DNA of 23,843 nt from a virus (IMGVR_UViG_3300033153_005053:1-23843), one strand, 5' to 3'. Shown: positions 16,455 to 23,640, counted from the first letter of the stretch. The notes: generated by a model not told the origin, from the sequence alone. Made by a program: numbers and translations.

Positions 16455-17404
16455 TAGTATCCTCTAGTGTGGTCATAATAAACATGAGGGGTATGAGGGG
16501 AATCAACAACCCCGCCCCACTGGTAGGAACTCTGCACCCTGTTAAAAGATAAATCTTTGAATATAGTTTTTAACCGTGCTTCCCAAGTATGCCCCCCAAT
16601 AGTTTGGTGACCGTTTCTAGCAATCTCTTCCCGTGCCTCATCATGGCTAAGGTAATGCCGCACAATATTAACCATATCAATTTTGTCTCGGTACATTTCA
16701 AGATGCACCCCCGGTACAAAATCCTGTGCAACAAACTTATTATAGTTTGTAACTAAGAAACTTCCACACGCTAAAGTTTCTGGTATCCTTAACTGCATAC
16801 CTCTATCAAAAGAACCGTAGTTAAAAACTATCTTGCTCCTGCAAGTCATATCACGCAGTTCATCTAGGTAGGCAGAGCCAACAACAATGTTAGCCCCCGG
16901 CATCTGCTGTTTTAGGTATCCTAAGTATTCCCCTCTTTGGCTATGCATTGCCCCGATAAATAGCACATCAATATCTTTCTCACACTTCACTTTACTAAAC
17001 TGCTCAATGTCAACACCACTAGGAAGGTAAGAAGCTGATTGCCCGAACAGTTGCCCCATCACTGGTGCATTCTCTGCAATCACTGTGTACCACTTATCAA
17101 AGTGCCCTGCATGATAATTACAATCCCTGAATGCGTGTTCATATCTTAGATCATCTGGATACCACATTACTTTAGGGTAAGGTAGCTTTGATAAGTCCTC
17201 GACATTAACACCGCTTCCTTTCCACATCAAGAGTGCATCAGCCTCATCAGGGAAATGCATCTGACCATGATCCCGCCTGAAATCATAATCTCTCATGATG
17301 TTACAACCAAGATTTTCTAATGCTTTAAAGATGAAGTTACCCGTGCCCCAACCTTCATTGCTAAACCGTGCAGTGATCAATACAATATTTCTAAATTCCA
17401 TCAT
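16454..17404 (-). CDS. CgeB-like glycosyltransferase (GT-B, first copy)
   Basis: 316 residues. The N-terminal half contains NEGWGTGNFIFKALENLG, then LLMWKGSGV and VMWYPDDL. The linker and C-terminal half have DIDVLFIGAMHSQR, IVFNYGSFDRG, LRIPETLACGSFLVTN (about 205-220) and IARNGHQTIGGHTWEARL. This is a good match to the CgeB-like glycosyltransferase pattern 'R.pE.laCG.fl.t......F..g.h' and 'G....H.W..R'. Two consecutive Met codons open the gene (17404, 17401); the Shine-Dalgarno AGGGGG suits the second slightly better. It follows the GT4 gene by six bases. A cytoplasmic sugar transferase acting in the cassette. Confidence 0.85.
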   Translation of the reverse strand: MMEFRNIVLITARFSNEGWGTGNFIFKALENLGCNIMRDYDFRRDHGQMHFPDEADALLMWKGSGVNVEDLSKLPYPKVMWYPDDLRYEHAFRDCNYHAGHFDKWYTVIAENAPVMGQLFGQSASYLPSGVDIEQFSKVKCEKDIDVLFIGAMHSQRGEYLGYLKQQMPGANIVVGSAYLDELRDMTCRSKIVFNYGSFDRGMQLRIPETLACGSFLVTNYNKFVAQDFVPGVHLEMYRDKIDMVNIVRHYLSHDEAREEIARNGHQTIGGHTWEARLKTIFKDLSFNRVQSSYQWGGVVDSPHTPHVYYDHTRGY

Positions 17405-17410
17405 TGCCCC

Positions 17411-18529
17411 CTACGCTACAGAACCAGTAACAACATCAACAAAGTGATCACCGTTTTTATCCCAATTAAAACTAGCTTCAACTAATTCTAAAGATGCTGT
17501 TTGCATTTCACGCATCTCACCTACATTTTTACAAATCTCAATAATAGCATTTGCATATTGCTTAATATCAGAATCATAAGCAACCGTATGGATATTAGGA
17601 AGGTTAAGTTTATTAGCAGGAGGAAGTACCACACCATTTTCCCCATTCACAAACTCTGACATAGGGGCGGCATCGTTTGTAATAATTACTAAACCACTGG
17701 CAAGGGCTTCAAGAAAAGTTAACCCCAACCCTTCCCACATAGAAGGGAGGATTGCCACATCAGAATAGGCATAATAGTTTAGTAATTTATCACGCTCAAT
17801 AGTTCCTATAATGCCTCTAATCTTACTGGTAAGCTGGACCATTCTAACATCATCAGTATGTTGCTGTGCAGTAAACAACATATTAGCATTTACTTTATTT
17901 AATAATTCTGGCTCACTTGATTGTGCTAGTTTAAAAGCGGCAATAGCATCTGGTGTGCCCCGCCTATTGTGAACACCACCCCAACCACCGGGATGAAAGA
18001 ACCTTACTTCATTATCAGTTCTATCCACGCTCTCTCTAGCTTTTACAAACTCATCTAGGTCAGCACCCCAAGGAACATGATAGGCAGTTCTTGGGAAGTC
18101 ACTACGCACAAAGTCATGGCAAGTTTTAGTAGGGCACACGATAGCATCACACGGTTCATAGTACCCCCGCTGTGAACGATCATAGGCTTCACGCATAATT
18201 ACATTCACAACCCTGCACCCTGCCTCTTTAATTACTTCAGCTAGGTAAGGCTCATTCTGCCACTGCTCTTCTACCATCACTACGGTTTCTAGCTTATTGT
18301 CTTTAATCCACGCTTGCACAATTTCAGCAGGGATTATGTACTCAGGGTAACTAGTTAAATTCTTGTGTGTCCATTCACCACTATTCTCAATCTTCTTTAC
18401 TCCATGAACAAAGCCAGCCCGTGCCATCACAAAAACATTATGATTATGTTTTTCAAGTGCAGTAATTATGTTCTTGCCAACATACGCTTGACCTCTTGCA
18501 AACCATAAACTAATTAGCCCAACATTCAT
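17411..18529 (-). CDS. GT4-family glycosyltransferase
   Basis: 372 residues of a typical GT-B, group 1 enzyme. N-terminal glycine-containing start (GLISLWFARGQAYVGKNI), central DAIVCPTKTCHDFV and HVPWGADLDEF, then donor-domain FFHPGGWGGVHNRRGTPDAIAAF, IGTIERDKLLNYYAYSDVAILPS and the E-x7-E motif EGLGLTFLEALASGLVIITND (E266 and E274). All key blocks are intact. Retaining transfer from a nucleotide sugar is expected. Overlaps the small upstream gene by one base (TAATG). Confidence 0.9.
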   Translation of the reverse strand: MNVGLISLWFARGQAYVGKNIITALEKHNHNVFVMARAGFVHGVKKIENSGEWTHKNLTSYPEYIIPAEIVQAWIKDNKLETVVMVEEQWQNEPYLAEVIKEAGCRVVNVIMREAYDRSQRGYYEPCDAIVCPTKTCHDFVRSDFPRTAYHVPWGADLDEFVKARESVDRTDNEVRFFHPGGWGGVHNRRGTPDAIAAFKLAQSSEPELLNKVNANMLFTAQQHTDDVRMVQLTSKIRGIIGTIERDKLLNYYAYSDVAILPSMWEGLGLTFLEALASGLVIITNDAAPMSEFVNGENGVVLPPANKLNLPNIHTVAYDSDIKQYANAIIEICKNVGEMREMQTASLELVEASFNWDKNGDHFVDVVTGSVA

Positions 18530-18891
18530 TATTTCTTTCCCTTCTTTCTAGTAGTTTTTACAGCGGCTTTCTTAGCATCCTGTACATCTTCTGTAGTAGG
18601 AAAGTTTTCTTCATCCTCTTTTTCATCAGGATCAGGCGTAGCCGAAAACCTACTTAGGCTTTCTACCTTGCCCCCTATTACAGATTCAACAAACTCATAA
18701 TTTAAATTAGGAAGCGGCTGTGAGGTTCCTTTGTAGTCAACCTTCCTCCATTCATTAGGACTATTATGCAACCAGAATAAAGCTAAAGTGTCTGGCACTT
18801 CATAGACTTCACCAGCAGTTACTTCCACCATCATCTTTTGTGTACTCACCCCAATAGGCACACCGGGAAGCCCCATAAATCTTAACTTCAT
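18529..18891 (-). CDS. Small hypothetical protein, possible head-associated
   Basis: 120 residues. The N-terminal ~55 residues (MKLRFMGLPGVPIGVSTQKM, VEVTAGEVYEVPDTLALFWL) look like a small beta domain of the kind found as short proteins near phage head genes, with 'G..yeVpe..A..l' before a 'W'. The C-terminal ~35 residues are disordered: acidic (DPDEKEDEEN) then strongly basic (KTTRKKGKK). It sits between two glycosyltransferases with one-base overlaps on both sides, so it is expressed with them. It might be an acceptor or virion protein rather than an enzyme. Function unknown. Confidence 0.7.
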   Translation of the reverse strand: MKLRFMGLPGVPIGVSTQKMMVEVTAGEVYEVPDTLALFWLHNSPNEWRKVDYKGTSQPLPNLNYEFVESVIGGKVESLSRFSATPDPDEKEDEENFPTTEDVQDAKKAAVKTTRKKGKK

Positions 18892-20135
18892 TAGCTTGTC
18901 TCCTTCTCTTGAATTTTAGAAGTTTCCATTTTAATACTTTCTAGCATCCTTGTAGCATCCATCCTTAACGCACTATTTTCTATAAGGTGGATGTTCTGAT
19001 TCATACGGTCATCATCTTTCCCTAAAAATCCCCGCACTACACCAGCATGATACAGTGCTTTATCTGGTTCGTTCTGTTCACTATAGCAAGTCATTAGAAT
19101 ATCAGAAGGATACCAGCTATAAATTCGACCATCTAGAAAATAAGCAGTCACAGGCATATCATTTTCAACAGTCATGCGGTAAGATATTTCAGCCCAATGA
19201 ATAGCTTCCTTCAGCTTCCCTTCTTTAAAAGCAATGTATGCCATATAGAAATATGGTTCTGCTCTATCGTACCTAGCAACCATAGCTTGTAATAGGTACT
19301 GCCTAGCTTCAACAGGACTATCCATTTTAGTATATAGAAGGGAGGCTACCGTAATACACGCTTGTGCTAATAGATCACCATCAGCTTTAGCATCAACAGC
19401 TTTCTTTAAATACTTAATACCTTTTTCAAAATCACCAGCATCAGCATATGTATTACCTAAATAAAATAAATCCCTTGGGTTATCAGAGTTACCTTTCTCT
19501 TCAAGCTGTTTGTATAACCCCGGCACATTCATATCTGTACGCTGTTTGTTTCTCCATTCCTTACGCTTCTTTGGCATCTTATGTTTGAATTTTAATTCAG
19601 GTGTAACGAACCGGGAATTTTTCTTGTAAGCTTTACGCTTTTCATCATCAGTGAAATCAATGAAGTTGTGTACATCTTTCATCCACCTGATACCTTCACC
19701 TGTACGCCACATAATCGGACGGGGAAAAATGTGCTTTGGAATGTTGCCCTCATCTTCCATCATCAAAATGTAAGGCTGTAGTATTTTGTGAGGCTCACTA
19801 TTCTGCTCAAGGAAATTATTTAGGAATGGTAACCCTTCAGGACTAAGCACCTCATGACCATCAGGCATTAGTATCACATCAACATCCAGTGCTTCACATT
19901 TTTCTGATATGAAATTTCGAGGTTTACTAAATGAGTTTTCCCAAGTGAAGTAATAAATCTTATCGGTATACTTTCGGCAAATCTCTTCTGTGTTGTCATC
20001 AGTAGAATCATCAATACCAATTACTAATTCAGAGTACAGCGGCTTGTCTTCATACCAGATGGATTTGATTACTTCTTCGATTGTCTCGGCTTCATCTTTT
20101 AGGACTAGTGCTAATGCTAACTTTGCTCTTGCCAT
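18891..20135 (-). CDS. GT2 glycosyltransferase with C-terminal TPR repeats
   Basis: 414 residues. GT2 fold at about 5-200: ALALVLKDEAETIEEVIKSI, VIGIDDSTDDNTEE (about 38-51), YYFTWENSFSKPRNFISEK and VDVILMPDGHEVLSPEG (about 85-101). The usual metal-binding DxD/DADE position reads D92-G93-H94-E95. The C-terminal half (about 215-400) has TPR-like helical pairs: DLFYLGNTYADAGDFEKGIKYLKKAV, YFYMAYIAFKEGKLKEAIHWA, YSEQNEPDKALYHAG. GT2-TPR fusions occur in S- or O-glycosyltransferases acting on proteins as well as sugars. First gene of the minus-strand glycan operon, with Shine-Dalgarno AGAAAGGAAG. Confidence 0.88.
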   Translation of the reverse strand: MARAKLALALVLKDEAETIEEVIKSIWYEDKPLYSELVIGIDDSTDDNTEEICRKYTDKIYYFTWENSFSKPRNFISEKCEALDVDVILMPDGHEVLSPEGLPFLNNFLEQNSEPHKILQPYILMMEDEGNIPKHIFPRPIMWRTGEGIRWMKDVHNFIDFTDDEKRKAYKKNSRFVTPELKFKHKMPKKRKEWRNKQRTDMNVPGLYKQLEEKGNSDNPRDLFYLGNTYADAGDFEKGIKYLKKAVDAKADGDLLAQACITVASLLYTKMDSPVEARQYLLQAMVARYDRAEPYFYMAYIAFKEGKLKEAIHWAEISYRMTVENDMPVTAYFLDGRIYSWYPSDILMTCYSEQNEPDKALYHAGVVRGFLGKDDDRMNQNIHLIENSALRMDATRMLESIKMETSKIQEKETS

Positions 20136-20184
20136 GCTTGCTTCCTTTCTCTAAGTGCTACAGTTATAGGATAGATACCCCCAT

Positions 20185-20193
20185 ATTCTAACA
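20185..20193 (-). promoter_or_regulatory. Candidate extended -10 promoter for the glycan operon
   Basis: On the minus strand TGTTAGAAT (20193-20185) fits an extended -10 (TGn plus TAGAAT, five of six to TATAAT), about 50 bases upstream of the GT2 start codon. The -35 position at 20213-20208 (GAACTG) is poor. A new promoter is needed here because the capsid transcript ends at 21091-21112. Confidence 0.4.
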
Positions 20194-20223
20194 CCTAACC
20201 ATAGAAACAGTTCTTAAAAATAA

Positions 20224-20234
20224 TTTAGCAAATG
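20224..20234. repeat. 11-bp direct repeat TTTAGCAAATG, upstream copy
   Basis: Exact match to 20326-20336, 102 bases apart, within the divergent intergenic region. This copy lies upstream of the minus-strand -10 candidate. It may be one half of a regulator-binding pair. Confidence 0.5.
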
Positions 20235-20242
20235 AAAACAAC

Positions 20243-20269
20243 CACTTACAGAACCCGATCCCGTAAGTG
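20243..20269. promoter_or_regulatory. Inverted repeat CACTTAC/GTAAGTG in the divergent intergenic region
   Basis: A 7-bp perfect inverted repeat (20243-20249 and 20263-20269) separated by 13 bases, roughly midway between the two divergent start codons. It has no proper U tract on either side, so an operator-like or RNA hairpin role is more likely than a terminator. The rest of 20136-20390 contains no supportable gene. Confidence 0.4.
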
Positions 20270-20316
20270 ATTGATTTTATTAGGGAAAGTTTTTTGTTAA
20301 AAAGTAAAGAAAAGAC

Positions 20317-20345
20317 TTGACAAGCTTTAGCAAATGCATTATCTT
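20317..20345 (+). promoter_or_regulatory. Sigma70-like promoter for the plus-strand gene pair
   Basis: A perfect -35 TTGACA (20317-20322), a 17-base spacer and -10 TATCTT (20340-20345, four of six). It lies about 45 bases upstream of the plus-strand start codon. The spacer contains one copy of the 11-bp direct repeat, so a protein bound there would block RNA polymerase. Confidence 0.7.
20326..20336. repeat. 11-bp direct repeat TTTAGCAAATG, copy inside promoter spacer
   Basis: Second exact copy of the repeat at 20224-20234. It falls entirely between the -35 and -10 of the plus-strand promoter, a classic location for a repressor operator. Confidence 0.5.
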
Positions 20346-20390
20346 ATGTACATGAACACACACACTAACAACGAAACAGGGGGAAACGAA

Positions 20391-20693
20391 ATGAAAAAGC
20401 AAAACGGTTTCACGATGGGTAGCGGCTGTTACACCTGTGAGTGTTGTGGCAAGCGTACCAGAGATACTGGAATTGGAGAAGCTGATCTTGAAATCTGTGC
20501 CGATTGTTACGAAATCGGTGGTGATCATAACCACCACACCGACAACCATGATAACGGCTTTGACCTCGACACTGGTAAAGCGGCTACCGATTACATGACC
20601 GGGAAAGCTTGCAGATTCTGCCAGTGGGAAAAAGATGGCAAGGATGTGGAATTTGAAATGCTGAAGGAAGCTAACCCCAACTACAAAAAGTAA
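20391..20693 (+). CDS. Small double-CxxC zinc-binding protein
   Basis: 100 residues from ATG 20391, which follows AGGGGGAAACGAA; longer in-frame starts upstream lack a ribosome-binding site and overlap the transcription start. C16-x2-C19 (TCECCGKRTRDTG) and C36-x2-C39 (EICADCYE) form a probable zinc ribbon, followed by His/Asp-rich GDHNHHTDNHDN and a third CRFC pair. The 'CxxCGkxTRxTG...lCxxCye' layout is that of a small phage protein family I have seen without known function. Opposite in strand to all structural genes and with its own promoter, so it may be expressed at a different time. It may bind nucleic acid or another protein; unproven. Confidence 0.8.
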   Translation: MKKQNGFTMGSGCYTCECCGKRTRDTGIGEADLEICADCYEIGGDHNHHTDNHDNGFDLDTGKAATDYMTGKACRFCQWEKDGKDVEFEMLKEANPNYKK

Positions 20694-20701
20694 AACTAAC
20701 C

Positions 20702-20723
20702 GGGGGTGCCGAAAGGCACCCCC
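20702..20723 (+). terminator. GAAA-tetraloop hairpin between the two plus-strand genes
   Basis: Perfect 9-bp stem GGGGGTGCC-GAAA-GGCACCCCC starting eight bases after the stop codon. No U tract follows on the plus strand (ACTAAAAGGAG, the next ribosome-binding site), so it is more likely an mRNA-stabilising or processing hairpin than a full terminator. Confidence 0.5.
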
Positions 20724-20742
20724 ACTAAAAGGAGAAACGAAA

Positions 20743-21069
20743 ATGGGAAACACGGTAGATAGAATTTGCGGAATACAGAAGAACCCCGAAATCACCGTAG
20801 GTGGAATAAAGATGGAACAGGTTCTGCACATTGCCTCTGGCAAGACGGTGTATGTAGTCAACATCTGCAACCTGATGGATGCCATCACCCCCAATTGGCT
20901 GGATGAGTGGAACAAGCAGGATGAGCATAACAAGGTAGTGGATGCATGGATTGAAAACACCCCTGCTCTGCACTACGGTAGGTGCCGTGAAGACTTCTTC
21001 ATCCATGAAGCGGTAAGGCTTTGTGTTGAGGCTGGCAAAGGTGTGGTGGTAGTCGAGGACTACAGCTAG
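20743..21069 (+). CDS. Small hypothetical protein, plus strand
   Basis: 108 residues, ATG 20743 preceded by AAAAGGAGAAACGAAA. The sequence runs MGNTVDRICGIQKNPEITVG, VLHIASGKTVYVVNICNLMD, ITPNWLDEWNKQDEHNKVVD and HEAVRLCVEAGKGVVVVEDY. It is a soluble alpha/beta protein with four isolated cysteines that do not form a CxxC pair. I do not recognise a family. It probably shares a transcript with the upstream zinc protein and is bracketed by two almost identical GAAA hairpins. The convergent capsid operon ends just beyond it. Confidence 0.72.
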   Translation: MGNTVDRICGIQKNPEITVGGIKMEQVLHIASGKTVYVVNICNLMDAITPNWLDEWNKQDEHNKVVDAWIENTPALHYGRCREDFFIHEAVRLCVEAGKGVVVVEDYS

Positions 21070-21081
21070 AAAGGAGAAGGC

Positions 21082-21112
21082 AAAAAAATAGGGGGAGCCG
21101 AAAGGCTCCCCC
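21082..21112 (-). terminator. Strong rho-independent terminator after the capsid gene
   Basis: On the minus strand, stem GGGGGAGCC-TTTC-GGCTCCCCC (21112-21091) is followed by TATTTTTTTG, an excellent U tract, 18 bases after the capsid stop codon. Read from the plus strand the same hairpin (GAAA loop) follows the small plus-strand gene, so it may also stop or stabilise that transcript. Confidence 0.88.
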
Positions 21113-21129
21113 TATCACTGTTACAGATT

Positions 21130-22644
21130 TTACAGGTTGATGATATTACCAACCGTGTTGTCAGCAGTTCCACGCACACTCTGGAAATCGTGCCGTGCCA
21201 TAGCAACCACCTTCTGCATATCAGTCTCAATATCCCTTTCCGACTCAACCGTATACTTCCTACGGTCAGCAAGAATGAACTGATTAGTATTAACCAGAAC
21301 GATGGTGGTATCAATATTCACAGAGGTAGCCCCACCGCTAACACCAGAGGAGTTTAAATCTTCCCTGATACCAGTAGTAACGATGATGGGAATGCCCTGA
21401 TACTTAGCCATCTCACCACTGTGAACGATAGCTTTAGGACCGTACTTGTCAACCGTCTGGATGTTAGGAAGCTGAAGGAACTTCATGTAACCAGCCGCAC
21501 CCGTAACCCAAGCTAACTCATTAGTATTGATCCCGTACTTGCCAAGCTTTGCCCGTAGGTTCCTTAGCACATACTCACCATTAGCCGTGCTACCAGAAGT
21601 GGCAAACAGATCATTAGCATCAACACTCATGCTACCAATACCCGTAGCAATCTTACGGTAACCATCCCATGCTCTCATAGCAGAGGTAGCCGCCATAGAA
21701 CCACCAGCTTGATCAGTATCATCAACGGTGCCAGCAGTATCACCATTAACAATGTTGAACTCAAGGGCATCAGCCATAGCGATAGAAAGACTATCCTTCA
21801 CAAAAGGCATGATGCTAACAATCGAATCCTCTTCCAGTTCACTGGTGAAGTAAACTCGACCACCAAGCTTAGTAGCCGTGAAGGTTAGATTAGCAGTACC
21901 GGGGGTAGACTCAGTAGGCTTAGTTCCACTGGAAGCGGTAGACTCAGCAACCTTGTAGATGTAAGCATCAGCCGCCGTCATCGGGAAGATGTAAGGGTTG
22001 TTAGGCATATTAATCCTACGGTGAAGATTAGCAACCTTACCCTGTAGACGCACCTTCTTGATCAGTTCAGAACTGAAACCCGTAGGCACCCACTCATCAC
22101 CAGTAGCAGAACCAGTAGAGTACAGAGCCTTAGCAAACTCAGCCGTATCATGACGGAAAGCCTGATAGGTTTTTAGGGAACGAGGATCACACTTCAGCAC
22201 CTTCGACATAATATAAATGTCATCAGCACGGCTCTGCATCTCCGCAACAAAATCTTCACTGTACACAGTGCCGCCCTTCACATAAGACTTGGCACCGTCA
22301 AACATAGCCTTCTCAAAGGTATCAATCTTACTTCCACCTTCAACATGAATCACAGGCTTCTCAACATTAAACTCACCCTTACGGTGTAAATGCACTTGAG
22401 CCTTAGTCATATCTTCAACACGCTTCAGAAGTTCTTCCCGTCCAGCCTTAGAATCCTTAACAGCGGAAGCAAGACCAGCAACCATTTCCATCAGATGCTC
22501 ACGGGTAAGTTCACCAGCAGGGGTAGCTTCAACCTTTTCCTTAGTAACTTCAGGAGCCGCTTCCGCAACCTCAACCTTAGTGCCACACTCAGCACAAAAC
22601 TTAACACCCTCAATTAATTCATTTTCACATTTCTTACATTTCAT
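21130..22644 (-). CDS. HK97-fold major capsid protein with N-terminal zinc ribbon
   Basis: 504 residues. Residues 1-21 form a zinc-ribbon knuckle pair (C3-x2-C6 and C17-x2-C20: CKKCENELIEGVKFCAECG), followed by an Ala/Glu/Lys-rich coiled-coil-like region (about 30-90, LMEMVAGLASAVKDSKAGREELLKRVEDM) that would be the delta/scaffold segment removed by the protease. The capsid domain follows: GDEWVPTGFSSELIKKVRLQGKVANLHRRI (N-arm), a beta region ANLTFTATKLGGRVYFTSELEEDS, then AWVTGAAGYMKFLQLPNI, GIPIIVTTGI, and a C-terminal FILADRRKYTVESERDIETDMQ. Two features fit the HK97-fold family: the 'W.P..fs..l...vr....v..l...i.m' start and the 'G.P.i.t' strand. Shine-Dalgarno GAGGAG. The zinc ribbon is unusual in this position. 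Confidence 0.93.
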   Translation of the reverse strand: MKCKKCENELIEGVKFCAECGTKVEVAEAAPEVTKEKVEATPAGELTREHLMEMVAGLASAVKDSKAGREELLKRVEDMTKAQVHLHRKGEFNVEKPVIHVEGGSKIDTFEKAMFDGAKSYVKGGTVYSEDFVAEMQSRADDIYIMSKVLKCDPRSLKTYQAFRHDTAEFAKALYSTGSATGDEWVPTGFSSELIKKVRLQGKVANLHRRINMPNNPYIFPMTAADAYIYKVAESTASSGTKPTESTPGTANLTFTATKLGGRVYFTSELEEDSIVSIMPFVKDSLSIAMADALEFNIVNGDTAGTVDDTDQAGGSMAATSAMRAWDGYRKIATGIGSMSVDANDLFATSGSTANGEYVLRNLRAKLGKYGINTNELAWVTGAAGYMKFLQLPNIQTVDKYGPKAIVHSGEMAKYQGIPIIVTTGIREDLNSSGVSGGATSVNIDTTIVLVNTNQFILADRRKYTVESERDIETDMQKVVAMARHDFQSVRGTADNTVGNIINL

Positions 22645-22667
22645 TTTAGTTTCTCCTCGGTTAATCG

Positions 22668-23591
22668 CTATACTATATCTTGTACAGCTTTTGTAAATTC
22701 AAGTTCTTCCTTAACATCCAAAGCAATACTATTAATCACGCTTGCTAATTCCTTAGTATTAATAATATCACTATCTTCCGTTTTCGGTTTAGGTTCTTTA
22801 GGCATATCAGCTTCAAGCACAGCCGCCAAAGCTTCAAGTGCCGCCATGATAGCACCTCTGTTTTTCCTGTTCAGAACTCGACCAGCCTTGATGCCATCAA
22901 CAATAGCTTCACTGCCTTCACAAATATCCTTAGTAAATTCAGCGTCTAGTTCTTGCCACACTTCTTCATCAGTAAGTTCCTTCACCTCTTCTTTTACTTC
23001 TTCAACAGGGTCTTCATTAATTGAATCGGTGCCGTACTGCATAGCCTTGCTAACAGAAAAGAAAGTATTCCTGTTCATAGGAATGCTAACAACAGCAACC
23101 TCTAGTAATTCAAGTTCCCTGATGTGCTTAATATACTTATCACCTGACTTTTCCATATCGGATTTATTAACCTTGTACCCGAAAGAAAAAGCCCGTAGCA
23201 CCTTCTGCTCAATCAGGTTCCAAACCCTATCAGCAATAGGATCATTCTTAGCCAGCACTGCCTTAACACGCAAACCCTTTTCATCAATCTCAGCTTCCGT
23301 AATTAAACCAATAGGCTGATCCCACTTGTGCATATAAGTAAGTAAAGGATTCTTACCAATAAACTTAGAAAGGGATTTAGTAAATGCTTCCTTATGCGTA
23401 ACTTCATTTCCACGGTCAATGTCTTCAGTGGAAGCGTAGCCTTCAATAACTCTTTCTTCACCATCACTACCATCAATCTTTGCTAATTTAAAATCTTTTA
23501 GTTCTGCATGAAACTCAAAATCAAAAGGTTCTGGTAACCCTTTTAAAATAAGTTCATCCTTAGTAAGCTTATTTTTATCCTTGTCACCCAT
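22668..23591 (-). CDS. Prohead maturation protease (S78, HK97 gp4-like)
   Basis: 307 residues. RVIEGYASTEDIDRGNEVTHKEAF begins the conserved domain. The catalytic His is in LLTYMHKWDQPIG (H88), the catalytic Ser in VLRAFSFGYKV (S136), and the third conserved block LELLEVAVVSIPMN carries E164. All key positions of the family are present. The C-terminal ~120 residues are an acidic, helical extension with EEVKEEVKELTDEEVWQEL and RVLNRKNRGAIMAALEAL, perhaps a scaffold-like part. It cleaves capsid delta segments inside the prohead and sits directly upstream of the capsid gene. Shine-Dalgarno AAGGAG. Confidence 0.93.
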   Translation of the reverse strand: MGDKDKNKLTKDELILKGLPEPFDFEFHAELKDFKLAKIDGSDGEERVIEGYASTEDIDRGNEVTHKEAFTKSLSKFIGKNPLLTYMHKWDQPIGLITEAEIDEKGLRVKAVLAKNDPIADRVWNLIEQKVLRAFSFGYKVNKSDMEKSGDKYIKHIRELELLEVAVVSIPMNRNTFFSVSKAMQYGTDSINEDPVEEVKEEVKELTDEEVWQELDAEFTKDICEGSEAIVDGIKAGRVLNRKNRGAIMAALEALAAVLEADMPKEPKPKTEDSDIINTKELASVINSIALDVKEELEFTKAVQDIV

Positions 23592-23623
23592 TGTTATTCT
23601 CCTTAATTGCTTAAAGCAGTTTC

Positions 23624-23640
23624 CTTTATATACTATAAAG
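23624..23640. promoter_or_regulatory. Palindromic element CTTTATA-TAC-TATAAAG upstream of the protease gene
   Basis: A perfect 7-bp inverted repeat with a three-base centre, about 35 bases upstream of the protease start. On the minus strand it contains TATAGT and TATATA, usable as a -10, but no convincing -35 is seen. Could be a promoter core, an operator, or chance in AT-rich DNA. Confidence 0.35.

Noticed and set aside
20280-20960. Long minus-strand open frame (226 codons) opposite the two plus-strand genes
   Set aside because: It starts at GTG without a good ribosome-binding site, crosses both plus-strand genes and the hairpin, and gives a low-complexity Ser/Phe/Val-rich product. The plus-strand genes have a promoter, Shine-Dalgarno sites and a zinc motif.
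22846-23319. Plus-strand open frame of 157 codons
   Set aside because: It is antisense to the prohead protease, whose catalytic blocks are intact. The product is Ser-rich, as is typical of the complement of acidic coding sequence.
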